Shown here one piece after another: positions 30,480 through 40,175 of a stretch of DNA of 64,000 bases. The stretch's first letter is position 1, and each line of letters opens with the position of its first letter. The notes beneath the pieces are model-generated. The model saw nothing but the letters and a program-made list of their open reading frames with translations, had not been told where the DNA came from and did not search any database. A program made the translations under genes and the position numbers. Origin of the DNA: Tridacna crocea (Eukaryota; Mollusca; Bivalvia; Cardiida; Cardiidae); NCBI GenBank assembly GCA_943736015.1, contig OX031072.1:16705501-16769500 (forward strand), written 5' to 3'.

Positions 30480-30709
30480 ATTAACTCCTTTATACATGAC
30501 AAAAATGTGGATTTGTCCAAATTGAAAACCTTTACAGAAGACATCCTCTAAGAGAAGCTCACAATGATGTCATGGATAGGGAGAAAAACATTGTAATAAA
30601 AGGGGAACATGCAACTCATCAGTATTTTCTTATTTTTCCCCTCAGTGTTCTGTATAGGCCTCTTCCTTAGGGTTGTGAAAGCAAGTGATTGTATGGTTAG
30701 TTGTTAAGG
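30480..30709 (-). repeat. TTAA-A MITE, minus, old
   Basis: TTAACTCCTTTATACATGAC to GTATGGTTAGTTGTTAA. The core has diverged to AACATTGTAATAAAAGGGGA. Confidence 0.75.
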
Positions 30710-30779
30710 AATTTTGTTTTATTTGCTCAGAATGTTTTGTCATAAGATCAACTCATAATAGCACAGACAGGGATCTCTC

Positions 30780-30918
30780 AAAATTTCTCCTTTGCCCAAT
30801 TTTTATTTTTTCTACCTCTGTCGAAAAGAATTTCCATTTTTGAGTCACATTTAATATGTTGTGTCCTACTGCTTTGAATTTGGACATGCCTGAAACTTTG
30901 TTCTTTGGTAAAGGGTTA
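30780..30918 (+). repeat. TTAA-A MITE, plus, right half
   Basis: AAATTTCTCCTTTGCCC to TTCTTTGGTAAAGGGTTAA. A left-end fragment of another copy lies at 31157-31220. Confidence 0.78.
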
Positions 30919-31240
30919 AAGGAGTCAAGTGTTAAAGTTTTGTGGATTTCACTTTTAAGGAGAAAAGGACCAATTCCTTAGAGGGTATGAAAATTGGTAT
31001 TCATGCTTGTGAAGTAATGTATGAAGGTTTGAAAATGTGAAAGCTGATAGGATTTTAATGTTTAGAGTAAGTGTCAATTTACCACTTTGTGATAGCCATT
31101 AAATGGTCCATCCAGGAGGTCACTGTATTGCCATCAGCTTTCATTCTGTCCATTTTACTCTTTACCAAACAAAACCCTTTAGACCACCCTTGTAAATATT
31201 GCAGGAAAAGAAGAAAATGAAAATGATTTAAATCAGTAAA

Positions 31241-31788
31241 TTTAGCTCACCTGAGTATTACAATTGCTCATGGTGAGCTATTTTGATCATGCTGTGCCTG
31301 GAATCCTTCATCCATTGTCAACTTTTTACCTTGTATAAACTGTAGAAGCCACATTTTCTGTCTGATACTCATGAAACTTAGTCAGAATGTTTGTCTTGAT
31401 GATATTTTGAACAAGTTTGTAAGCGGACCGTGTCAGGTCAAAACTAGGTCACCAGGTCAAATCTAAGATAGATGTGTGTATGCTGTAGAAGCCACATTTT
31501 CAGTCCAATACATTTGAAAGTTTGTCAGAATGTTTGTCTTGATTATATCTTGGACAAAATTGAAATAGGGCCATGTTGGGTTAAAAACTAGGTCACTTGG
31601 TCAAATCTTAGAAAAAAAACCATCGAGGACGCTCTACAGGCCACATTTTCTGTCCAATACTCCTGAAAATTTGTCAGAATATAAGTATTTATGATATCTT
31701 GGATGAGTTGAAAAATGGGCCATGTTGGGTTAAAAACTAAGTCACCAGGTCAGATCTTGTGTACAGTCCGATACTCTTGTAAAACGAA
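31241..31788 (+). repeat. Tandem-unit element F2, truncated right
   Basis: TTAGCTCACCTGAGTATTAC at the left, then about three units with CACATTTTCAGTCC, TTTGTCAGAATGTTTGTCTT and ACTAGGTCAC. No right end was found. Confidence 0.85.
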
Positions 31789-32207
31789 TACCAGCCTTGT
31801 AATGGATAAACCGGAGTATTCCAGTAAAGTACTGTTTGCTTAACGGATGATAACGGACAACTTATGCATACAAAAATGCAAAGAAAGGGCTGGAACCAAA
31901 CTATTGATGCACACTTTCTATGGAATAGCGAAACGTAGTTAGCCTGTGTCAGTGTTTCATTTTGTTCTGGTATGCTACCTAAGAAGACCATATACATGTA
32001 CAATGGAGTGTCATGCTTGCATTCGAATACAGTGTCAAGCCGCACTCGTGCAGGTCCAGATTGGCCTGCTTGATGCTAATCTGGCCATGCTCAGATAGAG
32101 CAAGGAGATAGAGGCAGTGCAGGTGGTGGGTCAGGGCTTGGCTTTGTTGTAGTACTCATCCACGTTAAAAAATTCACTGCCAAGAAATTAAAAAAATAAT
32201 ACAGGTA

Positions 32208-32262
32208 TTCCTGCTTTCAATTTGGACTGGTCTAGAATTTTGTCGTTTGGTAAAGAGTTAAT
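32208..32262 (+). repeat. TTAA-A MITE right-end fragment
   Basis: GCTTTCAATTTGGACTGGTC to TCGTTTGGTAAAGAGTTAA. Confidence 0.85.
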
Positions 32263-32373
32263 AAAGAGTTGGAAGCGTGATGGATTAGGCTGGCAGACAG
32301 CAGTGGGTGACTAAACCTTTTTGTTGTATTTCTAATTAACTACAAAGGTGTGTTAATGACTAGAATGGTGGGC

Positions 32374-32576
32374 TTAACCCTTAGGCTGGTAAGCGTGACT
32401 CACTGACCCTTTCCAGACAGTGTAGATCAAGATCAGACTGCACATTCAGTGCAGTCTGATCTTGGATCTAAACTGTCCGATTAGGAGACATCTTTCCCCC
32501 AAAATAACTTTCAAACAGCAATATTTGGGTTTTTTCTGTCAGCTTGAAAATTTCTTTTCTTTCATTTAGTAGGCTA
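32374..32576 (+). repeat. TTAA-E MITE, full-length-like
   Basis: TTAACCCTTAGGCTGGTAAG, hairpin GTGTAGATCAAGATCAGACT / AGTCTGATCTTGGATCTAAA at 32418-32476, ending ATTTAGTAGGCTAA. Confidence 0.85.
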
Positions 32577-32794
32577 ACCCTTTCCCAAACAATCCCTGAT
32601 TTTCACGACCCTGAATAAGAAGCCTTTTGAAAACATTGTGGGAAAATGGAAATGTAACCAGCATTTTGTCCTTTTCCCTCAATTTTTCTACCCTTCACAA
32701 AACAAATTTCAAATTTTCAGTCACTTTTATTTTGCCATCTGTGAATGCTTTCAATTTGTACAAACCTAAAATATTGTCGTTTCATAACAAGTTA
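32573..32794 (+). repeat. TTAA-A MITE, plus, reduced core
   Basis: CTAACCCTTTCCCAAACAAT to GTTTCATAACAAGTTAA. Confidence 0.85.
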
Positions 32795-32951
32795 AGCCAT
32801 TCCCTTTGATAAAATTTCACATTTTCATAGACATTGATAAAGAAACGCTTTTGATAAATTGCAGGAAATCAGAAAATTTTGGTCACTAATATTTGCCTCT
32901 ATTTACACAAATTTAATGTTTTCTATCATGTCTTAAACAAATACCATCTTT

Positions 32952-33221
32952 TAACCCTAATTACTGAACAATCCCTGGTTTTCAATACCCTGAAAAAGAA
33001 GCCTTTTGAAAAGTTGGTAACCAGCATTTTTTCCTTTCCCCTCAATGTTTTCTATGAAGAAATGGAGAAAATGCTGCAGGCAAGCATTTTCTCCTAATCC
33101 AACACTGGTTTCTACCCTTCCGAAAACAAATTTCAATTTTTTGATTCGCTTTTAATGTCTTGGGTGCAAGTGCTTGAACTTTCGGTCAGTATAGAAATTT
33201 GTTGTTTGGTAGCGAGTTGAC
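32952..33221 (+). repeat. TTAA-A MITE, plus, with second core
   Basis: TTAACCCTAATTACTGAACA, then two successive GCATTTT(C/T)TCC arms with an extra GGAGAAAATGCTGCAGG, ending GTTTGGTAGCGAGTTGA. Confidence 0.8.
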
Positions 33222-33275
33222 ATCTATATTATGCTCTAAATCTAAAAAAGCCTAAAATCTTTTTATGCCATAGAG

Positions 33276-33516
33276 TTGAACTCTTACAGCACAATCATGG
33301 GTTTTTACGACCCAGGCAAAGAGGTCTTTTAAAGACCAGGTGGGAAAATGAGAAAATGCTGATAATCAGCATTTTCTCCTTTTCCCATAATGTTTTCTAT
33401 CATATAAAAGACAGAAATTGTTATACTGGCAACATTTGATTTGTTGTCAGCAATTTAATTTGTCAGCTTTTAATTTGGACAAGTTTTGAGTATTATGTTA
33501 TATGGTAAAGAGTTAA
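33276..33516 (+). repeat. TTAA-A MITE, plus, old
   Basis: ACTCTTACAGCACAATCATG, core GAGAAAATGCTGATAATCAG, ending ATATGGTAAAGAGTTAA. Confidence 0.82.
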
Positions 33517-33696
33517 TTCACTTCAGAATAAAGAGATTTGTTTTCAGGAAAGGGTGTTGTTTAAAATTCTTTGATAGTTTGACTGTGGAATTTTTGAAAT
33601 TCGTGAGATATCTGAGAAAGGGTATTGGAGAAGATTTGGGGGCGGGGATGATAGTACAGGGCTAACCCATATCTTCAGGTAATTTTGTATGGGCTC

Positions 33697-33927
33697 TTAA
33701 CCCATTACCACACAATCCCTACTTTTGACGACCCTGAGAAAGAAGCCTTTAGAAAACAAATTAGATGTGGCTCATAGGGTGAGATTTATGTGTGAAAGGG
33801 CAGAAATTATTGTGGAAAAAGGAGAAAATGCTGGTTACCAGCATTTTCTCCTTTTTCGAAAATGTTTTCAAAAGTCCTCTTTCTTTTAAGGATCGTTAAA
33901 ACTCAGGATTGTGTGGAAAAGGGTTAA
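33697..33927. repeat. TTAA-A MITE with the same end on both sides
   Basis: Left end TTAACCCATTACCACACAAT. The right end is also the ACACAATCC type, inverted (CAGGATTGTGTGG, AAAAGGGTTAA). The CTGCAAATGC end is absent. Confidence 0.85.
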
Positions 33928-34155
33928 CTCCTTACCACACGAGAAAATTTTAGACTGGTCTAAATTGAAAGCATTTGCAGACAACAAAATAAAGGTGACT
34001 AAAAACTAGAAATTTTCTCAGTGAAGGGTAGAAAATACTGTGGGAAAAGGAGAAATATATGCTGGTTATCAGCATTTTCTCCTTTTCCCATAGTGTTTTC
34101 AAAAGGCTTCTTTCTTATGGGCGTCAAAAGTAGGGATTGTGTGGTAATGGGTTAA
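33924..34155 (-). repeat. TTAA-A MITE, minus, full length
   Basis: TTAACTCCTTACCACACGAG to GTGTGGTAATGGGTTAA. It shares the TTAA with the previous element. Confidence 0.92.
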
Positions 34156-34254
34156 AGGGTTAATGCTTATGAGAACAACAACAGTTTTTACCTGTCCATA
34201 TTGTGAGAGCATTTTTCAAAGGACAAGTACAGTTGAAATAATGTGAGTTGTCTT

Positions 34255-34345
34255 TAAAAAAAAATAGTAATAAACATTGTGGTAGGGAGAGAAAATGCTG
34301 GTTTAAAACATTTTCCTTCTTTTTCCATAGTTATGTTTTTTGATA
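34255..34345. repeat. TTAA-A core fragment
   Basis: AAACATTGTGGTAGGGAGAG and AAACATTTTCCTTCTTTTTC. Confidence 0.6.
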
Positions 34346-34789
34346 CCTTTGCCCTGACACAGTTCAGGATCACTTTGTACAGGGTTATTGTCACTGACGG
34401 GTATTGATTCATAGTAAAAACCCAAGTGATCCGCTGGTTTGATTTTCATTTTACCATTGGCTGGATTAGGGTGGTAATGGTTTATATGTTAGGAATGGTT
34501 GTTTATAGTTTGGATATTGTGTTTATATGAACTTACAGGACTTTTGAAGTCGTGCCCTGTGGATTATTTTTGTGATATAAAAATATGTGTGATTTTTGAA
34601 AGATTTAAGCAAGTTTATTGGTGTGGACTGTTGGTTAAGAAATACAAAGTGGGTAAAATGGTAGAGCAAGTAGTAGAAAAACATGTAGATATTTTTTTGT
34701 TTACATGAAATGCTTGTAACTAAATTTGTGACTGAAATCATTTTTTTTCATTCAGAAAAGACAAAAGTTAAAGAATTTCATAGTGTTCT

Positions 34790-34999
34790 TTAACTCCTTA
34801 CCACAAAATCATGAGTTTATCGGCCCTGTAGGACAAGCCTTTGGAAAACATTGTGGGAAGAGGAGAAAATGCTTGTAACCAGCATTTTTTCCTCTTCCCA
34901 CATTTTTGCTACTCCATCAGAGAATTTCATCATCTAAAGAACACTTAAGAACACTCAATTTGAATAAGTCTGTACCTTTTTTGTGTTGTAAAGAGTTAA
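34790..34999 (+). repeat. TTAA-A MITE, plus
   Basis: TTAACTCCTTACCACAAAAT to GTGTTGTAAAGAGTTAA. Confidence 0.88.
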
Positions 35000-35094
35000 T
35001 TAAATATTAATCGTGTTGTTTTTGTAAAACTTTGTACCATAGATCTGCGTCAAGATAATTATATTCATTTTATATAATTGATAAGTCTTTCATT

Positions 35095-35432
35095 ATCTCC
35101 TTTTCCCCACAATGTTTTAAAAGTCTTCTTTCCTGAGGTTGCCGGGCCAGGTAGCTCACTTGTGAATGTGGGGGGGTTCTACCAGGTTGTGGCCAATTTT
35201 CTTTCGGGGGATTTTTTGCCTCTCACCTCTGAGGCATGTAAGAAAAGTAGTCAGTGGCATTGGTGAGAAAGTTGTGTCAGTACTGGTGTGAGAAAGCCAG
35301 GAAACAACTATTGGTGTGTCACTAACTGCCATGATAATTATAGCTGTTGAAATGGTGTTAAACTCAAATACAGCATTTAAATACAAATACCCCAGGGTTG
35401 TTAAAAAATGGAATTACTTGGTAAAGGTTTAA
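35095..35432 (-). repeat. TTAA-A MITE remnant split by a SINE-like insertion
   Basis: The core arm CTCCTTTTCCCCACAATGTT to CTTCTTTCCTGAGG is at 35097-35140. The end CAGGGTTGTTAAAAAATGG to GGTAAAGGTTTAA is at 35392-35432. Confidence 0.75.
35142..35391 (+). repeat. SINE-like insertion
   Basis: Begins GCCGGGCCAGGTAGCTCACT, which resembles a degenerate tRNA A-box region, and ends in an A/T-rich ATTTAAATACAAATACC tail. It interrupts a MITE. Class uncertain. Confidence 0.5.
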
Positions 35433-35571
35433 GCTGTTTTTTCATCTTTGAAGTTTTTCCAGTCTTTGAAGACTGAGTAATCGCCATGTTATGTCATTGA
35501 TAAAGATATTCCAGATTCTAAGAAGAGGATGGATAGCCACAGGTATAAATGTGCAGCTGCATCCCTCTATG

Positions 35572-35846
35572 ATGCAGATTATGACAAAAATTTTTTGAAG
35601 AGTTGAAATCGCAAGCAGTTGCAGTAATTTTAATGGGGATCACTACGGATGGAAATTTACATTTCATGGGAATAGAAAACATTATGGGAAAAGGAGAAAA
35701 TGCTGGTCGCCAGCATTTTCTCCTTTTCCTGCAATGCTTTTTACCTAATCAAAGAGGGATATAATCACTTTAGCAACACCTTATAAGTCGTCTGCTAATA
35801 CAATCAATTTGATCACCTCTGAAATTTTGCCATTTGTTAAAGACTT
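35572..35846. repeat. TTAA-A MITE, old, both ends of the CTGCAAATGC type
   Basis: GAAATCGCAAGCAGTTGCAG at the left, core GGAGAAAATGCTGGTCGCCA, and GTCGTCTGCTAATACAATCA at the right. A core fragment follows at 35885-35965. Confidence 0.7.
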
Positions 35847-36174
35847 GCGTGTGGATGGATTATAATGGGGGTCTTTCCTTTTAGGGTAAAAAAGAATGTG
35901 TGAAAAGGAGAAAATGCTGGTTTCCACTGTCTGTAAATTTAGCTTTCTCCCCAAGTTTTCTACTAGCTAAGCATGTTTAAACAAAGAAATGCCCAGATCC
36001 ATTCAATACTAGAAAAACTTTAAAGATGAGAAAACTGACACATTGAGATCTTTACCAAGCTACCCCCAACCATTAAATTGCTTAGATAACTGAAATGATA
36101 GCTGTAACCTGTATATTTCCAGGTGTAACGTTTTTACCTTTGTCAGCTTGAATCCAGCATGTCTTTCTTAGTAA

Positions 36175-36285
36175 CGCATATGGGGTTCAATTTACATTGG
36201 AATGTCCTTGGGCAAATCAGTTCAGACCGCTAGCTTAGAACTGATGGGACCAAGGACAATGTGATCTGATGCTGTTACATGATAG
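36175..36285 (+). repeat. SINE-like fragment (second family)
   Basis: GGAATGTCCTTGGGCAAATC and an inverted CTAGCTTAGAACTGATGG resemble the body of the 52505-52680 element (GTGTCCTAGGGCAAGACAG). Confidence 0.45.
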
Positions 36286-36289
36286 AAAC

Positions 36290-36479
36290 AGAGCTCCAGA
36301 TAGAGGGAGTGATTTTGATTTCGTAACTCTAAATATTAATTATTCTCAATGAAACCCCATGTTATGGGTACTCATTAGAATCGTCTCATCGAGACAATTC
36401 TAATGAGTACCCACAACATGGGGTTTGGAGAAAAAATGATAGATTTAGAATGCCATCACTCCCTCTTACCTGGAGCTCT
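36290..36479. repeat. Palindromic element G2
   Basis: AGAGCTCCAGATAGAGGGAG and CTCCCTCTTACCTGGAGCTC. The central hairpin is GGGTACTCATTAGAATCGTC / ATTCTAATGAGTACCC. Confidence 0.92.
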
Positions 36480-36514
36480 GCAGAAATAATTTTGAAAGTA
36501 ACATACAGCCCCAT

Positions 36515-36640
36515 TCAATCAAACAGTCTGATGCCATAGGATTCATTCCTCTCTTTCTCTGCTGATAAATGTTTGAACTCGGTTTATGTGGGAAAAATAA
36601 TGCTAGTGGCTTAAAGGGAGGTAATAGTTTATGCTTCATG
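36515..36640 (-). repeat. SINE body fragment
   Basis: GATTCATTCCTCTCTTTCTC and TTATGTGGGAAAAATAATGC match the central domain of the main SINE in plus-strand complement. The tRNA head is missing. Confidence 0.6.
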
Positions 36641-36698
36641 CTATGAAAAGGATTATCAAACATCACCACTGTGCATAAATTTGCCATTAGTCCTTTTC

Positions 36699-36902
36699 TT
36701 AAACTCTTTGCCACGACTTTTAAAGACCTTGAGAGAGAAAGCTTTTGAAAACATTGTGGGAAATGGAGAAAATGCTGGTAACCAGCATTTTCTGCCTTTC
36801 CCACAATGTTTTTTACCCTTCCCAAAACAATTTTGATTCTTCAGTCTGCAAATGCTTTCAATTTGGACCAGTCCAAAATTTTGTCGTTTGGTAAAAAGTT
36901 AA
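36699..36902 (+). repeat. TTAA-A MITE, plus
   Basis: TTAAACTCTTTGCCACGACT to TCGTTTGGTAAAAAGTTAA with the full core. Confidence 0.88.
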
Positions 36903-37064
36903 AGAAAAAGGATTTAATGAATAAAGTAAATTGTTAACTGTTAATCAAGTTAGAAGAAAATAATTAACATTTTGTGGACTGCCTTTCTTAATTGTGGATT
37001 TACATCTGCATTAACTCTTATGTTGCTTAATAAGAAACTTGACATTCTCTGTAAGTGCTAATAT

Positions 37065-37070
37065 GTGTGT
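37065..37070. repeat. TRIM target-site duplication, left
   Basis: GTGTGT, repeated at 37599-37604 on the other side of the element. Confidence 0.75.
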
Positions 37071-37276
37071 TCTTACGAACAAAGTCCGTAACAAAGAAAC
37101 AAATGAATAAATGCATGGCAGAAATAAGGGTCGGAGCGGGATTCGAACTCCGAACTCCCGGACGCAAAGCCAATACCCTAACCACTGAGCCAAAGAGATA
37201 TCTCCCTGACGCAGTAGCCAGGTATTGTATTTAAATCGGGAGTATGCCATGCAGGAAGGAGTGGTCTCCCGTAACA
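37071..37276 (-). repeat. TRIM 3' LTR
   Basis: On the minus strand the B box GTTCGAATCC is at about 37139-37149 and the A box TGGCTCAGTGG at 37182-37192. Identical in length to the other LTR. Confidence 0.88.
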
Positions 37277-37289
37277 CACCCCCTCTTAA
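37277..37289 (-). other. TRIM polypurine tract
   Basis: The minus strand reads TAAGAGGGGGTG immediately before the TGTTACG start of the 3' LTR, where plus-strand priming is expected. Confidence 0.75.
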
Positions 37290-37374
37290 AGTCATCATTT
37301 ATTGATGACTCAAAGCCTTATTAGGCAGGAAGTCCGATTTAGGACAACAAATGGGATTAATGGGTCAATGGCCA

Positions 37375-37392
37375 ATCCCGGACGAGCCCCCA
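37375..37392 (-). other. TRIM primer-binding site, tRNA-Pro type
   Basis: The minus strand reads TGGGGGCTCGTCCGGGAT, directly after the 5' LTR. This is the 18-nt primer-binding sequence known for tRNA-Pro-primed retroelements. Confidence 0.88.
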
Positions 37393-37598
37393 TCTTACGA
37401 ACGAAGTCCGTAACAAAGAAACAAATGAATAAATGCATGGCAGAAATAAGGATCGGAGCGGGATTCGAACTCCGAACTCCCGGACGCAAAGCCAATACCC
37501 TAACCACTGAGCCAAAGAGATATCTCCCTGACGCAGTAGCCAGGTATTGTATTTAAATCGGGAGTATGCTATGCAGGAAGGAGTGGTCTCCCGTAACA
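37393..37598 (-). repeat. TRIM 5' LTR
   Basis: B box at 37461-37471 and A box at 37504-37514 on the minus strand, spaced as in a tRNA. TTTAAATA near the LTR start could act as a TATA-like site. Confidence 0.88.
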
Positions 37599-37609
37599 GT
37601 GTGTTAATG

Positions 37610-37830
37610 TGGTGTTTAACAGTGATTTAATTTGCACAATATTTCTCTAAAGCCATTGGCTGCCTGCCTGCAGAACCATCATTGAAACATTGATCAGAGG
37701 TGGAAGGAACAAATTATTTTGTGATGTCACCATTGTCAATTCTCTAAAAGAAATTGGCTGAGCGGGTGATTTGAACCAGCAACCAGGTTGTATCAAGTCT
37801 AGTATGTAATCAACTCTGTGCCTGGCAGAG
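37610..37830 (-). repeat. tRNA-derived SINE, minus, older copy
   Basis: GGTGTTTAACAGTGATTTAA distal end, GAAACATTGATCAGAGGTGG and AAAAGAAATTGGCTGAGCG body. The tRNA head is eroded (GATTTGAACCAGCAACC). The TRIM lies only 11 bp away. Confidence 0.78.
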
Positions 37831-37875
37831 ATACAAGTGTTTTGTACACTCTTTTGAAATTTTGTACATGGTAAC

Positions 37876-38060
37876 AGAGCTCCAAATCAGAAGGAGTGAT
37901 TCTAAATCCATTATTTCCCTTTGAAACCATATGTTGTTGGTACTCATTAGAATCGTCTCGATGAGACGATTCTAATGAGAACCCACAACATACAGTTTAG
38001 TGGAGAGTGATTAATATTTTTCATTTTGAAATCAAAATCACTCACTCTATCTACAGCTCT
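37876..38060. repeat. Palindromic element G3
   Basis: AGAGCTCCAAATCAGAAGGA at the left, CTCACTCTATCTACAGCTCT at the right. The central hairpin is TACTCATTAGAATCGTCTCG / GAGACGATTCTAATGAGAAC. Confidence 0.9.
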
Positions 38061-38357
38061 GTTGGAAGAAGTGGACCAACAGTACTGTAACTGTTTCTCT
38101 AAGGCTTGGAAGGATCTAAGTATAGACTTTTGTTTTGTTTTTCCACTGAATTAATTGAAGGAAAATAAAAAGAAGTCAATATGGCAACATCTGCTTCTTT
38201 TAATAGCCTTTTATAAAACACATGTTTCATGCATTATTGATAAGCCATGTTTGATATGCAAATACATTTGGCTTCAAATTTCACATTACCTGTAAGAACA
38301 TAGCAATTGAAGTCTTGAAATGCGGGCAATAAAACAGTTTCAATCATAAATATATAA

Positions 38358-38576
38358 TTCTCTACCAGAAGGTAAAAATTTTAGACTAGTCTAAATTGAA
38401 AGCATTTACAGACAACAAATTAGATGTAGTCAGATGATGCTGTCTTTGATAGGGTTTGAAACATTTTGGAAAAAGAACAAAATATTGGTTACAAGTATTT
38501 TCTCCTTCATCCACAATGTTTACAAAAGCCCTCTCTTTCAAGATTGTTAAAGGTCTGGATTTTTGTAAATGGTGAA
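38358..38576 (-). repeat. TTAA-A MITE, minus, old
   Basis: CTCTACCAGAAGGTAAAAAT, TTAGACTAGTCTAAATTGAA, and a degraded core. Confidence 0.75.
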
Positions 38577-38854
38577 GCTGCATGATGTCTTGCATAGTTT
38601 TTCAGTGTGAGAGAAACACTGAAGAGCTCGTAGGGCATATAAGAAAATATATGTTTAGGATTTCCCGACCCTACCTAGAAAATACTGCCAAACCTAAACT
38701 TTTTTCACCAAGTTTGGAAAAATAAAAATCTGTCCGGTTTGGTTTTGGTGCAAGTAAAAGGGTTTTTTTGGGGGGAAATATGTAATATCTTCAGCATCTT
38801 GGAATGAAGCCCTTAAAAGACAGATGCTCGAAAAATGAAATTTTTCCTTTGACT

Positions 38855-39246
38855 GCATCTTGGCAAGCCAAGGTTACGATCACTACGTGGATCTTACCTT
38901 GGCTGATTAAGCCGGATTTGGAGATTCCTGTGATGGCCCTCTATTGGATTCTGGTTATTACCCCCCTTTACATCATATTTCTGAAAGCCAATGAAATATT
39001 GTTTTACAAACCGCTTACGAATACAATTATTCAACATGAAGAGATAAGCAGACATCCACATGGGTTTCCATATGTACCTTCTATTCTATTTTTATCAAAG
39101 ATGAAATGCTACGAGCGATTTCATTCATTGCAATTAGAGCTGGCTGCATCCAATGAAAAAGCGAATCGTGGGAATGTTAAAATCAAGCTCAATCTGCAAA
39201 GGGTAGAGTAGCGTAGTGAATCGTCAGCCTTGGCTTGCAAAGATGC
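38855..39246 (+). mobile_element. Non-autonomous DNA element with about 32-bp TIRs
   Basis: The left end GCATCTTGGCAAGCCAAGG ... ACGATCACTAC matches the right end inverted (GCATCTTTGCAAGCCAAGG ... ACGATTCACTAC). It spans 392 bp. The 135-codon frame across it (38804-39211) starts outside the element and looks incidental. No target duplication was identified. Confidence 0.75.
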
Positions 39247-39508
39247 TTTAATTGTAATGTCTGCATATTTTGCCTTAAGTGAGGATTGTCATCAATTATG
39301 CGTGGATATTTTTGACGTCTCACAGTGGGATTTGTTCCAGGAGGTTAATGTCAGTTGACATTCTCTGGAGTTAATCGGGTTACTTGGCAATATTTAACAT
39401 TTCAGGATTTCAAATTTATTTTCTTTGAAAATATACCCTTTACCTGTTGCACCTAACAAAAGAATGAAATTAGATAAGCTAGTGAATTGACACTTTGCTT
39501 GATCAAAT

Positions 39509-39765
39509 CTGTAACAAACCATGTAGTAAAATTTTAGACTGGTCCAAATTGTATAAGCATTAAATGCAGATGACAAATTAAATGATATTCCTATGAAAGT
39601 TCGTGTTTGTGAAATGGAATAAAACTTATTTTATTATTAACAATATATTTATTAAATGTAGCTTGGATGGTCATGGAATTTTTCTATAAAACATTGTTGG
39701 AAAAGGAAGAAATACAACTTAACATCATTTTCCCATGCATGTTTCAAAGTTTTCTTCTCCAGATT
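39509..39765 (-). repeat. TTAA-A MITE, minus, old
   Basis: ACAAACCATGTAGTAAAATT, ACTGGTCCAAATTG and AACATTGTTGGAAAAGGAAG. Confidence 0.68.
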
Positions 39766-39773
39766 AGAATGAA

Positions 39774-39957
39774 AAGGCCTTTTGAAATCATTGCAGGAAA
39801 AGAGAAAATGCTTGCAACCAGCATTTTCACTTTTTCCCATAATGTTTTCTGACCCTTTCAAAGAAAAATTTCATAATTTACACAACTTTATTTTGTCGTC
39901 TGCAAATGCCTTCAATTTGGACCATCTGAAAATTTTGTTGTCAGTTAAGGAGCTAAC
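39774..39957 (+). repeat. TTAA-A MITE, plus, left end lost
   Basis: GGCCTTTTGAAATCATTGCA to GTTGTCAGTTAAGGAGCTAA. Confidence 0.8.
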
Positions 39958-40175
39958 CACACAATCCCGGTTTTTAACTACCATGAGAAAGTAGCCTATG
40001 GAAAACATTGTGGGAATAAGAGAAAATGCTGGTAACCAGCATTGTCTCTTTTTCCCACAATATTTTCTACCCTATCAGAGTCAGAAATCATCATACTACC
40101 AAAATTTAATTTGTTGTCTGCAGATTTTTTTTAATTTGGTCCACTCGAAAAAATTGTGGTTTGGTAATGAGTTAA
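39953..40175 (+). repeat. TTAA-A MITE, plus
   Basis: CTAACCACACAATCCCGG to GTGGTTTGGTAATGAGTTAA with the full core. Confidence 0.85.

Larger units (their letters stand above)
37071..37598 (-). mobile_element. Miniature LTR retrotransposon (TRIM) with tRNA-like LTRs
   Basis: Element of 528 bp, read on the minus strand: 5' LTR 37393-37598, primer-binding site 37375-37392, a short non-coding interior, polypurine tract 37277-37289, 3' LTR 37071-37276. The LTRs are 206 bp each with three differences by eye, so insertion was recent. LTR starts TGTTACGGG and ends CGTAAGA. GTGTGT flanks both sides. There is no gag or pol, so it must be mobilised by proteins of an autonomous relative. Each LTR includes a tRNA-like A box and B box. 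A dimeric tRNA SINE is the alternative, but the PBS, PPT and TSD positions argue against it. Confidence 0.85.

Noticed and set aside
37302-37556. 84-codon frame over the TRIM
   Set aside because: It lies in the LTR and primer-binding site; no gag or pol similarity.
38804-39211. 135-codon plus-strand frame, the longest in the big intron apart from a 201-codon minus frame
   Set aside because: It crosses the TIR boundary of a short DNA element and has no recognised domain.
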